The position numbers and the translations under genes are program-made. This document shows positions 14,852 through 23,250 of a stretch of 31,021 bases of DNA, one piece after another. The stretch comes from MGOM01 sp035455265. Its GTDB lineage: Bacteria; Chloroflexota; Anaerolineae; Anaerolineales; E44-bin32. Every line of letters begins with the position of its first letter. Within the stretch, counting starts at the first letter, position 1. The notes under the pieces were generated by a model. It saw nothing but the letters and a program-made list of their open reading frames with translations. It was not told where the DNA came from and ran no database searches. The stretch is taken from the NCBI GenBank assembly GCA_035455265.1, contig DATIFK010000016.1, forward strand, positions 1 to 31,021, given 5' to 3'.

Positions 14852-16201
14852 TCACTTCCCATTCGGCCACATCGCCTTCAGGAAACCGCCGATGTCGACG
14901 GCTTCGCGAGGGCCGACCATGATCTGCCAGCCCGGCAGATCCTCCTCGAGCTCGCCCGAAAGGACCGCCACCTGGCCCGGGATGATCAGGCGCTGATGAC
15001 CGACCTTCTCGGCGACACCGAAGTTTTTGACGGCTTTGGCGATCCGTTCCGAGTCGAATTTGCCGGCGGCCCAGGCCGTCAGGACGCTCATCCCTTCGGC
15101 GTCGGTCACGACGAGCCAGGCCGGCCAGCCGGACCCTTCGACCTCGTTGGCGACGGAGAAGTAAGTGATGGAGAAGTTGGTGGTGACCAGGACCGGCGCC
15201 TTGGCGTCGGGGGCGTTGATCTCGTAGACGCCCGGCTGGACCTGGATCGGCTTCTGCGGATCCGTGTAGATGTTCTGCCGCAGGACCAGCAGAGGGTACA
15301 GCGTCGCGGGATCGAACGACTCCAGGACGACCAGGCCGGCGTATTTGGCGATGTGCTGTGCCGCCAGGACGGTTTCGTCCGCCTGCCCTGCGCCGCCGGG
15401 GAAGGTGATGATCGGGAACCCCAGCGGGCGGAAGAGCTTCTTGATCGCCAGGCGGCGAAGATGAGTGAGGGTCAGCAGCGCATCGCGGTGATGCGCCACA
15501 CCCGGGTCGAGCACGATGTCCTCGACTCCGGCCTTGAGGACCTGCCCCGTCAGTTCGGCCAGGGCGTCGAGGCCCTCGGCCCGCACGGCGAGCGGGGCCT
15601 TGGCCGCGGCGGCGATCTCCGCCATGGCCGCGGCGTTCTCGGGAGTGGCGGCGTAGAGCAACGGGCGCCGTCCCGGGCAGCCGGCCAGGCCGGCCTTGGC
15701 CAGTTCGGGTGTCGGGGCCAACAGGATGAGCGGCTTGGTGCTCGCCGAGCAAACCGCGGCGACGGCCGCCTGGAATTTCGCCGGGTCGCCGGAAGCGGCT
15801 TCCACCGCAAAGCCATCGAGGCCCAGGCTGATGCCGACGTAGTCGGCCTTGTAGGCATCGGCCTCCGCGGCGCGCGACTTCAACGACTCTGGAGTCTCGG
15901 TATCCTTCAGCCGCAGGAACAGGCCGGGGCGGTGATAGAAGGTCTTCTCGTGGCGGAAGAGGACGGTCTCGTTCCCGACCTCGAGCTTCGTTCCATCGCC
16001 GGCGAGCTGGACCAGGCGGATGGGCGGCGCCGAGGCCGCCTCCAGCTTGGTCTTCGATTCCTCTGAGACGTACGGGCAGGCCTTGAGCTCCGCCTGCTTG
16101 GCGGCCAACTTCATAGCGAAGGCCAGGCAGGTGGGAAAGCCACACTCCTTGCAGTTGGTCTGCGGCAGGAGTTTGTAGATTTCAAGTCCGGTGAGCGGCA
16201 T
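14852..16201 (-). CDS. acsC: Corrinoid/iron-sulfur protein large subunit
   Basis: With AcsD this subunit forms the corrinoid protein that carries the methyl group from AcsE to the A-cluster of ACS. The 449-residue protein starts with a [4Fe-4S] domain (C17, C20, C25, C42 in the NCKECGFPTC context). A TIM-barrel domain with VLDPG follows, then a C-terminal cobalamin-binding domain ending in PREAVDIGGFLKAMWPNGK. The length agrees with Moorella AcsC. ATG at 16201 has AGGAGG 6 bases upstream; the open frame continues 15 codons further, but that part lies in the gap. AcsD is encoded just upstream. Confidence 0.96.
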   Translation of the reverse strand: MPLTGLEIYKLLPQTNCKECGFPTCLAFAMKLAAKQAELKACPYVSEESKTKLEAASAPPIRLVQLAGDGTKLEVGNETVLFRHEKTFYHRPGLFLRLKDTETPESLKSRAAEADAYKADYVGISLGLDGFAVEAASGDPAKFQAAVAAVCSASTKPLILLAPTPELAKAGLAGCPGRRPLLYAATPENAAAMAEIAAAAKAPLAVRAEGLDALAELTGQVLKAGVEDIVLDPGVAHHRDALLTLTHLRRLAIKKLFRPLGFPIITFPGGAGQADETVLAAQHIAKYAGLVVLESFDPATLYPLLVLRQNIYTDPQKPIQVQPGVYEINAPDAKAPVLVTTNFSITYFSVANEVEGSGWPAWLVVTDAEGMSVLTAWAAGKFDSERIAKAVKNFGVAEKVGHQRLIIPGQVAVLSGELEEDLPGWQIMVGPREAVDIGGFLKAMWPNGK

Positions 16202-16230
16202 TATTACCCTCCTGGTGCGAGCCCGGGGTT

Positions 16231-16300
16231 TGTAGGGGCGAAGCATCCCCCACTGCTTCGAGAGAACCGTCCCGGGCGACGGGGATGCTTCGCCCCTACA
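16231..16300. repeat. 70-bp element with perfect 20-bp terminal inverted repeats
   Basis: The arm 16231-16250 begins TGTAGGGGCG and ends AGCATCCCC; 16281-16300 is its exact reverse complement, with a 30-base loop. It fills most of the 112-base acsD-acsC gap. It carries no coding capacity and looks like a small mobile or REP/BIME-type intergenic element. Because it is transcribed between two subunits of one complex, it could shape mRNA stability. Confidence 0.8.
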
Positions 16301-16313
16301 CCCTGTGATGGGA

Positions 16314-17279
16314 TCATCCTGAGGTTCTCAGGTCCTCGATCATCACCCTCACGCGCTTCAGCGTCGTCGGATGGCGCAGGATGAGCAGGTTGGCGCCGCT
16401 CAGGACAAGCGCGGCGGCGGTGACGGCTTCCCAGTTGAGGGCGCGGCGCTCCCAATCGCCCCACGCCGCCGGCACACCTTCTCCGACCTTGGACTCCTTG
16501 ACCTTCCAGGCTTCTTCGCCGGGATTGACCATCATCGGCTGCTGGGTCATCGTGTCGCCCTGCAGGGCGGCCAGCCGCAGCCGTTCCATGACGGAGTACC
16601 CATACTCGATCCCGTAGCCCAGGGCGCCGGTGGTCGGATCCATGACGATGCGCTCGAGCGGCATCCCCATGTCGTGGATCAGGATGACCAACTGCTTGGA
16701 CAGGTTGACGTCCATCGGGGTCTTGGACTGGACCAGCTGATCGTTGGCCAGCGCCGCGGCGACGATGGTGCGGTAATTCTTGTCCTCGCAAATCCCGATC
16801 AGGACGCGTTCGCCCTTGGCCTCTTCGGCGGCGGCGACGATCAGCTCGTTGTCCAGGTCGGCCTGGCCCGGGCCGACGACGGCGATCGGCAGGCCGGTGG
16901 AGCTCAGGACCTTGCGGACGACGGCGCGGGCGTTGGCGGCGTCGTTCTTGGACCCGTCGGCCTTGGTGGCGCTCAGGACGAGGTAGATCAGGTCCGCTCC
17001 GGCCGCCTCGGCGGCGCCGGCCCAATCCCCCGGATCCTGCATGGCCTCGCCCCAGGCGGCGTAGAGCAAAGGCGACCAATCATCGGGCTTGCGGTCGCGG
17101 ACCTCGAGGGCCAGGCCCGGCGGGTTGGGCAGATTGCCTTCGAAGTCGAGGTAGGGGAGGGCGGTTTCACCGCCGAGGGTCAGCGTGCGCGTGCGCGTGC
17201 CACCCTGCTCGCGCGTGGCGCCCAAGGTGACGAGGCGCACCGCGCCGGCGGATTTCTCTTTGGGGATCTCAATCGTCAT
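16314..17279 (-). CDS. acsD: Corrinoid/iron-sulfur protein small subunit
   Basis: 321 residues, the usual length for AcsD. It pairs with AcsC, and the corrinoid sits at the interface of the two barrels. The TIM-barrel segments are visible: LYAAWGEAMQDP, ADLIYLVLSATKADGS, LPIAVVGPGQADLDNELI, VMDPTTGALGYGIEYGYSVMERLRLAAL, and a final WERRALNWEAVTAAALVLSGANLLILRHP. No metal-binding cysteine set is present, as expected for this subunit. ATG at 17279 has GGAG 7 bases upstream. It lies between acsB and acsC. Confidence 0.96.
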   Translation of the reverse strand: MTIEIPKEKSAGAVRLVTLGATREQGGTRTRTLTLGGETALPYLDFEGNLPNPPGLALEVRDRKPDDWSPLLYAAWGEAMQDPGDWAGAAEAAGADLIYLVLSATKADGSKNDAANARAVVRKVLSSTGLPIAVVGPGQADLDNELIVAAAEEAKGERVLIGICEDKNYRTIVAAALANDQLVQSKTPMDVNLSKQLVILIHDMGMPLERIVMDPTTGALGYGIEYGYSVMERLRLAALQGDTMTQQPMMVNPGEEAWKVKESKVGEGVPAAWGDWERRALNWEAVTAAALVLSGANLLILRHPTTLKRVRVMIEDLRTSG

Positions 17280-17361
17280 GGGACAACTCCATGTCTGGTT
17301 CGATGCGGGCTTCGCGCCCAGGTCTTGGATTGGCGGGGACTCCGCCCACTCCCCCCTCTAT

Positions 17362-17417
17362 CCCCCCTCTCCGCGGCAAGCTGAATCCATGGTGAGGATG
17401 CTCAGCGGAGAGTGGGG
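17362..17417. repeat. Hairpin 1 in the acsB-acsD gap
   Basis: Arms of 13 bases with one mismatch: 17362-17374 (ends CTCTCCGC) and 17405-17417 (starts GCGGAGAG), with a 30-base loop. It is the closest to acsD of three hairpins in the 250-base gap. Confidence 0.55.
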
Positions 17418-17429
17418 AAAGCAGGTTCA

Positions 17430-17466
17430 GGGGGATGGGGGGCAGCGGAGCTGCCCCCCATCCCCC
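17430..17466. repeat. Hairpin 2 in the acsB-acsD gap, perfect 17-bp stem
   Basis: GGGGGATGGGGGGCAGC (17430-17446), loop GGA, exact complement 17450-17466. A TTTT run follows on the plus strand only, so it would be a terminator for plus-strand transcription. On the acs transcript it is a very stable stem without a U-tract, and could mark an mRNA processing or attenuation point between acsB and acsD. Confidence 0.7.
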
Positions 17467-17476
17467 TTTTCCATCT

Positions 17477-17503
17477 CCCCCTCCCCCTGCGAGGGGGAGG
17501 GGG
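17477..17503. repeat. C/G-rich hairpin with shared core, copy 1
   Basis: CCCCCTCCCCCT (17477-17488), loop GCG, AGGGGGAGGGGG (17492-17503). The core CCTCCCCCT-N3-AGGGGGAGG recurs at 19889-19911 and 19995-20017, so this is a dispersed repeat family in this operon. It lies just downstream of the acsB stop. Confidence 0.7.
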
Positions 17504-17529
17504 TAAGGGGGTGAGGGTAGATGGTGCAT

Positions 17530-19833
17530 CTACATCAGGGCCGGCATCGAAGGCGCCGGATGCCCCTTCTCGGTGATGTACTTGACCGTGCCTTCCACGT
17601 CGGTGGCGACGCGCTCGTCGGCGATCTTGTCGATCAGGTCCGGATCGCCCTCGCGGGCGGCCACCTGGGCCAGCTGCTCGGCCATCTGCTGCTTGAGGAC
17701 CGACGACATCCACACCACGCGCTTGAAGCCGCCGTCGGCCGACAGGAACTTCGGGCTCAGGATGTAGAACTTACCGTGGCCCATCACCCCCGGCGTCTGC
17801 AGCCCGCCGCCGGCCACGCCGGCCAGGGTCGAGAAGGTCATCCCGGCCGGGGTCATGCTGGTGTCCTCCCGGCTGACGATCATCACGCCGTTGGCCTCCG
17901 GGATGACCATGCAGATGCATTCAAAGCAGCCGCAGGCCGTCATCGGGTTCTCCATGATCGAATACATGGAGACGTCGCTCACCTGCTGGTGACTGGCGCC
18001 GTAGGCGAACTCGTTGACGCCGCTGTAGTAGCCCTTGACCGGGTCGAGGACCTGCGCCTTCTTGATCGGCTGGTTCGGGCCGGTCGGGTTGATCTGGTGC
18101 GAGGCCTTGCAGTCGAGCCAGTTGTAGGCCCCGCATAGGCCCAGGCGCTCGGGGCTGACGATGCAAACGTGGTTCGGCGCGAACGACTGGCACAGCGTGC
18201 ACGAGTAGAACTCGTCGACGCTTTCGTCGACCATCGAGCCGATGCGGACGTTGCGCTCCTCGTAAGCGGCGCGGGCCTTCGCCAGCCACTCGGCGTGCAG
18301 CGCCGGATCGGTGACGATCGTCACCTGGACCTTGTCGACGATGCTGCCGAAGTCGCCATGGAAGCGGGCGTGCAGGATGTCGCCGAAGTGCCGCAGGTTG
18401 AAGCCCTTGTCGGCCGGGCCCTTGCCGATGCGGATCCAGGCGATGTCGCGCTGGCCGATGTGCTGGATGCCCGAGGCGCCGTTGATGAAGTAGTGAATCT
18501 GGCGCTCGAGAACGGGCTCGAAGTCCTTCTCCATCTTGCGCCCGGCGACCCGCACCAGGATCCCCAGGTCCATGGCGCCCTGGTCCTCGATCTTGTCGAA
18601 GCCGGGGCCGACGATCTCGATCTTGCCGTCCTCGACTTTGTCCAGGTCGTCCATGAACAGGTACTCGAAAGCGCGGCTCTTCTTGCCGCCGAACTCGACG
18701 CGCATGTCGTTCTTGCGCACGACCTCGCCTTCGAAAGCCGAACCGTAGGGCACCGGGATGGGAACGTCGGTGACCTTGACCTTGACACCGCGCACCTCGA
18801 TGCACTTCTGGACGAGGCGCTCGGCTCGCTCGAGGTCGTCCTTGCCGGGGATCTCGTTGAACGGCATGGAGACGACGTGCTCGTAGGTCGTCACGCCGGT
18901 CGGCAGGATCTCGGGGATGATCGTGTCGGCCACCACCGGGAAGCCGAAGTTGATGGCGCCGGCGGCGGTGGCGTACTTGAGGTCGTCGACCTCACCCAGG
19001 GCCAGGACGAAAGCGAAGACTCGATTCTTGTTGTAGAGCAGGATGTCGCGGGCCTGGCCGCCCTTCATGCCGCCGAAGGTCAGGGCCGAGCGGACGGCGA
19101 AGCCGAGGGCGTAGATGGCGGACACCGTATCCGTGCCGAAAGGCACGGTGTAGGTGTCGTAGCCCAGCTCGACGCCCTCCTCCTGGAGCTGGTGGATGAT
19201 GCTGCGGCCGTTGACATTGCCGCACAGGAACGTCAGGATGTTGCGGCGCTGCAGCTCGCGCACGATCTTGACGGCGACCTCGTTGGATTTGGCGCAGCCG
19301 ACGATGGCGGCGAAGCCGGGCATGCGCCCGTCAACGAGCTGGATGCCCCACGAGCGGAGTTGGATATCGTCGATAGGTCCGTTCAGGTGCCCGTTGCCGT
19401 CGGCCGCGCCCTTCTCAGCCCCGGCCGCAGTTTCGTCGGGACTCGTGAACGCCGTGCCGCCCGCCAGATGGAAGCCAGGCAGGCGCTCGGGCTGCGTGCC
19501 GTAGGCAAAGCGCAACGCGTTGATGGTCTCTTCAGCCAGCAAGGTGGCCATGCCGCTGTCGAGCGTTTCGCCCAGGTACGGTGTCCAACGACGCTCCGGC
19601 GGCACGGGATGGAGCAGCTTGCGTGCTTGTTCGATGATCGGCTGGAGTTCGCCGATCTTGGTGACCTCGCGACCGGTCATCCCCAGGATGAGGGGCAAAT
19701 GGTAGGCGGTGTTGGGGAAGGCCACGGCGGTGTCGGCGCCCTTCTCGGCCAAGGCCTTCTCGAGCATGGTTTCGGCTTCGGCGACGATGGCGTTGGCACC
19801 GCGGATGGCTCGGGTGGCGATGTAGCGCGACAT
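17530..19833 (-). CDS. acsB: Acetyl-CoA synthase (CODH/ACS) A-cluster subunit
   Basis: ACS joins CO, a methyl group and CoA into acetyl-CoA at the Ni-Ni-[4Fe-4S] A-cluster. The 767-residue protein keeps the A-cluster ligands C545, C548, C557, C567, C634 and C636; their spacing (3, 9, 10, and +86 from C548) equals Moorella C506, C509, C518, C528, C595 and C597. Phe551 matches the alcove Phe512. A low-complexity insert lies near 130-152 in the N-terminal domain that docks CODH, and the protein is about 38 residues longer than the Moorella enzyme. Extra cysteines C575, C639 and C641 flank the cluster where, as I recall the Moorella sequence, other residues occur. ATG at 19833 has GAGGAGG 6 bases upstream. 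It follows acsA after a repeat-filled gap. Confidence 0.97.
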   Translation of the reverse strand: MSRYIATRAIRGANAIVAEAETMLEKALAEKGADTAVAFPNTAYHLPLILGMTGREVTKIGELQPIIEQARKLLHPVPPERRWTPYLGETLDSGMATLLAEETINALRFAYGTQPERLPGFHLAGGTAFTSPDETAAGAEKGAADGNGHLNGPIDDIQLRSWGIQLVDGRMPGFAAIVGCAKSNEVAVKIVRELQRRNILTFLCGNVNGRSIIHQLQEEGVELGYDTYTVPFGTDTVSAIYALGFAVRSALTFGGMKGGQARDILLYNKNRVFAFVLALGEVDDLKYATAAGAINFGFPVVADTIIPEILPTGVTTYEHVVSMPFNEIPGKDDLERAERLVQKCIEVRGVKVKVTDVPIPVPYGSAFEGEVVRKNDMRVEFGGKKSRAFEYLFMDDLDKVEDGKIEIVGPGFDKIEDQGAMDLGILVRVAGRKMEKDFEPVLERQIHYFINGASGIQHIGQRDIAWIRIGKGPADKGFNLRHFGDILHARFHGDFGSIVDKVQVTIVTDPALHAEWLAKARAAYEERNVRIGSMVDESVDEFYSCTLCQSFAPNHVCIVSPERLGLCGAYNWLDCKASHQINPTGPNQPIKKAQVLDPVKGYYSGVNEFAYGASHQQVSDVSMYSIMENPMTACGCFECICMVIPEANGVMIVSREDTSMTPAGMTFSTLAGVAGGGLQTPGVMGHGKFYILSPKFLSADGGFKRVVWMSSVLKQQMAEQLAQVAAREGDPDLIDKIADERVATDVEGTVKYITEKGHPAPSMPALM

Positions 19834-19888
19834 GCTAACCCTCCTCGCAATGCGGGGGAAACTGGATATCGAGTGGGAGGACGCGTCT

Positions 19889-19911
19889 CCCTCCCCCTTT
19901 CAGGGGGAGGG
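19889..19911. repeat. C/G-rich hairpin with shared core, copy 2
   Basis: CCCTCCCCCT (19889-19898), loop TTC, AGGGGGAGGG (19902-19911), in the acsA-acsB gap. The stem is identical to copy 3; only the loop differs. Confidence 0.7.
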
Positions 19912-19994
19912 TAGGGTGGGGGTGGCTCCCAAGGGCGTGGACTCCCCCGGCCCGATGACGCGAGGTCTCACGGACGCGCCAACCCCCTCCCTTG

Positions 19995-20017
19995 CCCTCC
20001 CCCTGCAAGGGGGAGGG
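19995..20017. repeat. C/G-rich hairpin with shared core, copy 3
   Basis: CCCTCCCCCT (19995-20004), loop GCA, AGGGGGAGGG (20008-20017). The stem can extend to CCTT (19990-19993) / AAGG (20018-20021) with one bulged G. More G-runs follow up to 20060. The 253-base acsA-acsB gap holds only these repeats and the acsB Shine-Dalgarno. Confidence 0.7.
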
Positions 20018-20086
20018 AAGGCACAGCCCCATGCGAGGGGAGGGGGATAGGGGGCGGGGTGCGATAGGAAGCTGCATATCTGCGGC

Positions 20087-22090
20087 TCAGTTGGTCGGCG
20101 TGCCGTAGAGCGCTTCGGCGCGCGCCTCGGGGCTGAGCGCCTCGAGTTCGAGCACACGGTGGTCGCCGCTTCGTCCGAAGCGGCCGGGTTCGTACGGCGG
20201 CAGCTTCAGCGCGGCGCGCTTCTTGTCGATGTGCTCGAGGATGCGGCGGACCATGTCGGCGGGATCGACGACGAACTCGATCTTGCCGCCGACCTTGGCT
20301 TCCCAGCCCTTGCTCAGGATGTCGGTGACTTCCGGGCTGCCCTCGAGCGGGTTGTGGATCCCCATGATCACGTAGCAGCCCGAGGCGGCAGCGTACGAAG
20401 CGATCGCCAGGGCCTTTTCGCTCATCCATTCGGGGGCGATGCCCACCGCCGGGACCTCGTTGATGTCCTCTCCCAGGCCGCCTTCGTTGACGATCTGCGA
20501 CAGCACGGTCAGGATGCGGGTGTTGTCGACGCACGACCCCATGTGCAGCACCGGCGGCATCCCGGTGGCCTCGCACACCTCACGCAGGCCGGGGCCGGCC
20601 AGCTCCATCGCTTCGCCGAGCAGGTAGCCGTACTTCCCGCTGGCGATGGCCCCGCAGCCCGTCTCGACGAACAGGATGTCCTTCTTCAACAGCTCGCGCA
20701 CCAGATACTCGTGCGTGGCGTCCTGGGTCGAGCGCGGGTTGTTGCAGCCGACGTCGGCGACGACGCCGCGGATCCGGCCCGCCATGATGGCGTCGTTGAG
20801 CGGGCGGAAGGAGGAGCGGTAGGTGCCGCCGAGCATGTAGTTGATGTACTCGTGCGAGAAGCCGGGAACCACGTCGGAGCGGACGTCGGGGATGTGGGTC
20901 TCGCCGCGCCGCGGGTAGTTGTCGATGGCCTTGCGCACGATCTCCTTGGCGATGTCCAGCGCCCTGTGCTCGTCGAACTCGACGTGCGTGGCGCCGGAGA
21001 TCTTGACCTTGGGCGAGGTGGTGATGATCAGGGTGTGGTAGCGCTGCGCCAGGTTGGGCAGGGCCTGCATGATGCACTGCACGTCGACGACCATCGCTTC
21101 GACGGCGCCGGTCAACAGGGCCAGCTCCTGGTGCAGGAAGTTGCCGGCCGAGGGCACGCCCTGGCGCATCAACGTCTCATTGCTGGTGCAGCAAATGCCG
21201 GCCAGGGTGATCCCGTGGGCGCCCTTGGAGCGGGCGTACTCGAGCAGCTCGGGGTCGCTGGTGGCCGCCAGGATCATCTCCGACAGCGTCGGTTCGTGGC
21301 CGTGGACGAGGATGTTGACCTCGTCTTCCTTCAGCACGCCCAGGTTGACCTGCGACACGAGCGGGCTGGGTGTTCCGAACAGAATATCGGAGAGGTCGGT
21401 GGCGATCATCGAGCCGCCCCAGCCGTCCGCCAGGCCGGCGCGCATCGCCTGATCGAGGATGTGCTCGGGGTCCTGATCGTCGCCCATGTGGGTGCGGTGC
21501 AGGACATCGACGATCTCCCGGTCGATGCCGCGCGGCACGAGCTTGTTCTTGCGCCACAGCTCCTGGCGCTTGGCCGGGGCGCGCAGGATCGGGAAGATCT
21601 CGCCGGTTTGCTGGCCAAACTGGCTCAGGCACTTCTGCCCGACGTCCAGGGCGACGTCGCCGATGGGTCGGCCTTCGGCGTTGATGCCCAGTTCCTTGGC
21701 CAGCTTCTTCAATTTGAAGGGATCGCGGATGGTGTAGCCCTGCGCCTCCCCCTTGGCCACGGCGATCAGCGTCAAGGCCAGATCGCGGCCATGGTCGGAG
21801 TGTGCCGCCGCGCCGGCGGCGACGGCGCGGGCGAAGTTGCGGGCGGTGATCGTCTCGGCGGTGGCGCCGCAGACGCCCGTCTGACCTTCCTTCACCAGGC
21901 GGCAAGGCCCCATGAAGCAGACGCGGCAGCAGAGCCCGTCGGCGCCGATCGGGCAAGGTGCCATTTGCTCCGCCCGGCTGAACGCCGTGCTGATTCCCTG
22001 CTCGTCGGCGATGGCGAGCATGGCCTGCGCCGCCGGATCGATGGAGCGCTCTTCAGGGGTGCGGGCTTTCTTGGTTCGCTCGGCAGGCAT
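20087..22090 (-). CDS. acsA: Ni-Fe carbon monoxide dehydrogenase catalytic subunit
   Basis: CODH interconverts CO and CO2 and feeds CO to ACS. The 667-residue CooS/AcsA protein has the D-cluster Cys46 and Cys54 and the B-cluster C55, C58, C63 and C74. By motif, the C-cluster ligands are H265 (HGHEP), C301 (GICC), C339, C449 (DVGC), C479 (ETGC) and C520 (HMGSC). The catalytic Lys is K559 in MSEKALAIA, and the proton-relay histidines are in AAHSDHG. ATG at 22090 has GAGGAG 7 bases upstream. It lies before acsB, so it is assigned as the ACS-bound form, although a free CooS cannot be excluded from sequence alone. Confidence 0.96.
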   Translation of the reverse strand: MPAERTKKARTPEERSIDPAAQAMLAIADEQGISTAFSRAEQMAPCPIGADGLCCRVCFMGPCRLVKEGQTGVCGATAETITARNFARAVAAGAAAHSDHGRDLALTLIAVAKGEAQGYTIRDPFKLKKLAKELGINAEGRPIGDVALDVGQKCLSQFGQQTGEIFPILRAPAKRQELWRKNKLVPRGIDREIVDVLHRTHMGDDQDPEHILDQAMRAGLADGWGGSMIATDLSDILFGTPSPLVSQVNLGVLKEDEVNILVHGHEPTLSEMILAATSDPELLEYARSKGAHGITLAGICCTSNETLMRQGVPSAGNFLHQELALLTGAVEAMVVDVQCIMQALPNLAQRYHTLIITTSPKVKISGATHVEFDEHRALDIAKEIVRKAIDNYPRRGETHIPDVRSDVVPGFSHEYINYMLGGTYRSSFRPLNDAIMAGRIRGVVADVGCNNPRSTQDATHEYLVRELLKKDILFVETGCGAIASGKYGYLLGEAMELAGPGLREVCEATGMPPVLHMGSCVDNTRILTVLSQIVNEGGLGEDINEVPAVGIAPEWMSEKALAIASYAAASGCYVIMGIHNPLEGSPEVTDILSKGWEAKVGGKIEFVVDPADMVRRILEHIDKKRAALKLPPYEPGRFGRSGDHRVLELEALSPEARAEALYGTPTN

Positions 22091-22201
22091 GGATGGTCTC
22101 CTCAGGCAACTTTGTCGGGATGGGCAGGTGACGACGCCGTCCCTGGGCGGGACTGCGGAAAGTCGGGGAACGCCGCCGTCCCCGCAACCGAAACGGGGGT
22201 G

Positions 22202-22241
22202 GGCGGTCGGGGATCGCCCAGTCGACCCGAGGCCGACCGCC
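22202..22241. other. Inverted repeat in the DUF166-acsA gap
   Basis: Perfect 9-base arms GGCGGTCGG (22202-22210) and CCGACCGCC (22233-22241), 22 bases apart, about 112-152 bases upstream of the acsA start on the minus strand. The 232-base gap shows no clear sigma-70 promoter. The repeat could be a leader hairpin or an operator for acsA; it does not share the core of the other hairpins. Confidence 0.4.
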
Positions 22242-22322
22242 GGCCGGCCGCGGTTCGCTGGATAGCGCGAGGAGGCAGGATGGCCTCCGGACGGGACGTC
22301 ACGGGCTCTGGGCCTCCGGGTC

Positions 22323-23147
22323 TCAAGAGGTCAACGACGGGCGCTGTTCGTCCGTCGACTCGACGCGGCCGTGAGGTCGCAGGTACGCGGGCGGTTTCAG
22401 GTTCGACCCCAGTCCTTCGCGCACCGCCTCGCGCATCAGGTTCCCCGAGACGTGCATCAGCGTGTCGTTGTAGTCGGCGTCCTGGTTCATGCTGGCCAGG
22501 CAGGGGAAATGATGGTGGAGCATACCCGCCGCCTCGACGGCTTCGTCGATCGGCGTGCCGGGCAGCTGCTCGGCGACGTGGCGGGCACAGCCGCAAGCCG
22601 AATCGCGCAGCACGCGCACCGACGCCAGACGGTCGCCGGCGACTTCGACCTCCAGGCGCGGGCGCCCGTAGACGGAGGCGAAGCGCCGGATGAGCGGTTC
22701 GTCGTAGGAACGCAGCGCGCGGCCGTGGTGAATTGTCGACTCCGTCAACGAGCAGAACGGTTTCGGGAACACGACCGGGACTCCCATAGCCTCCAGCCAC
22801 CCCTCGACCTGTCGAACGAGACCGGCCGGTAGGGATTCGTTGCGGTCGATCGGTGCCAGCACGGCGTGTGCACCGGAGCGCCGAGCCAATTCCGGGATCA
22901 ACTGCGCCAACCCCGGCACTTCGCCGAGGGCCAAGAGCAGATCGACGGTCGGGAGATGGTCAGGCAGGAAGCTGTCGGGGTCGTCGATGACCGCCGGCAG
23001 CACCTTGGGCGCGTGCCAGGTGGACACCTCCCAATCGGGCGGCGCCGTGGCGGTGATATGCGCGGCAATCCGCTCGCCCCACAGGGCCTGCGTCACTGCC
23101 AGAACTCGGAATGGATGGCCGGTAGCGGCGGTCGGTCCGGAGTCCAT
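22323..23147 (-). CDS. DUF166-like protein
   Basis: About 274 residues. The layout resembles the DUF166 family known mainly from methanogens and some anaerobic bacteria: an N-terminal FRVLAVTQ strand, a central VVFPKPFCSL segment, the cysteine motif DSACGCARHVAEQLPG, and HHHFPCLASM near the end. Function is unknown; the conserved cysteines hint at metal or Fe-S binding. ATG at 23147 is preferred because the fold starts directly after it; a GTG at 23222 in the same frame adds 25 residues of poor quality. An AAAGGAGG lies about 22 bases upstream and a GGGGAGGG adjoins the ATG, so the start is uncertain. It is the first gene of the acs-containing run and may act in CODH/ACS assembly (inference). 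Confidence 0.7.
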   Translation of the reverse strand: MDSGPTAATGHPFRVLAVTQALWGERIAAHITATAPPDWEVSTWHAPKVLPAVIDDPDSFLPDHLPTVDLLLALGEVPGLAQLIPELARRSGAHAVLAPIDRNESLPAGLVRQVEGWLEAMGVPVVFPKPFCSLTESTIHHGRALRSYDEPLIRRFASVYGRPRLEVEVAGDRLASVRVLRDSACGCARHVAEQLPGTPIDEAVEAAGMLHHHFPCLASMNQDADYNDTLMHVSGNLMREAVREGLGSNLKPPAYLRPHGRVESTDEQRPSLTS

Positions 23148-23250
23148 CCCTCCCCATCCCTGGTCCGTCCCTCCTTTAGATACTCGGAGAAAGGTCCAGG
23201 GCTCCTCAGTGGGGAAAGTCACCCCTTGGCGAGGCCAAGCGTCCCCGTAT

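Noticed and set aside
17430..17470. Intrinsic terminator after the acsB gene
   Set aside because: The T-run is on the plus strand, opposite to the acs transcript.
20159..22693. Long plus-strand open frame (844 codons) over acsA and its upstream gap
   Set aside because: It is antisense to CODH with complete metal ligands and shows no recognisable domain.
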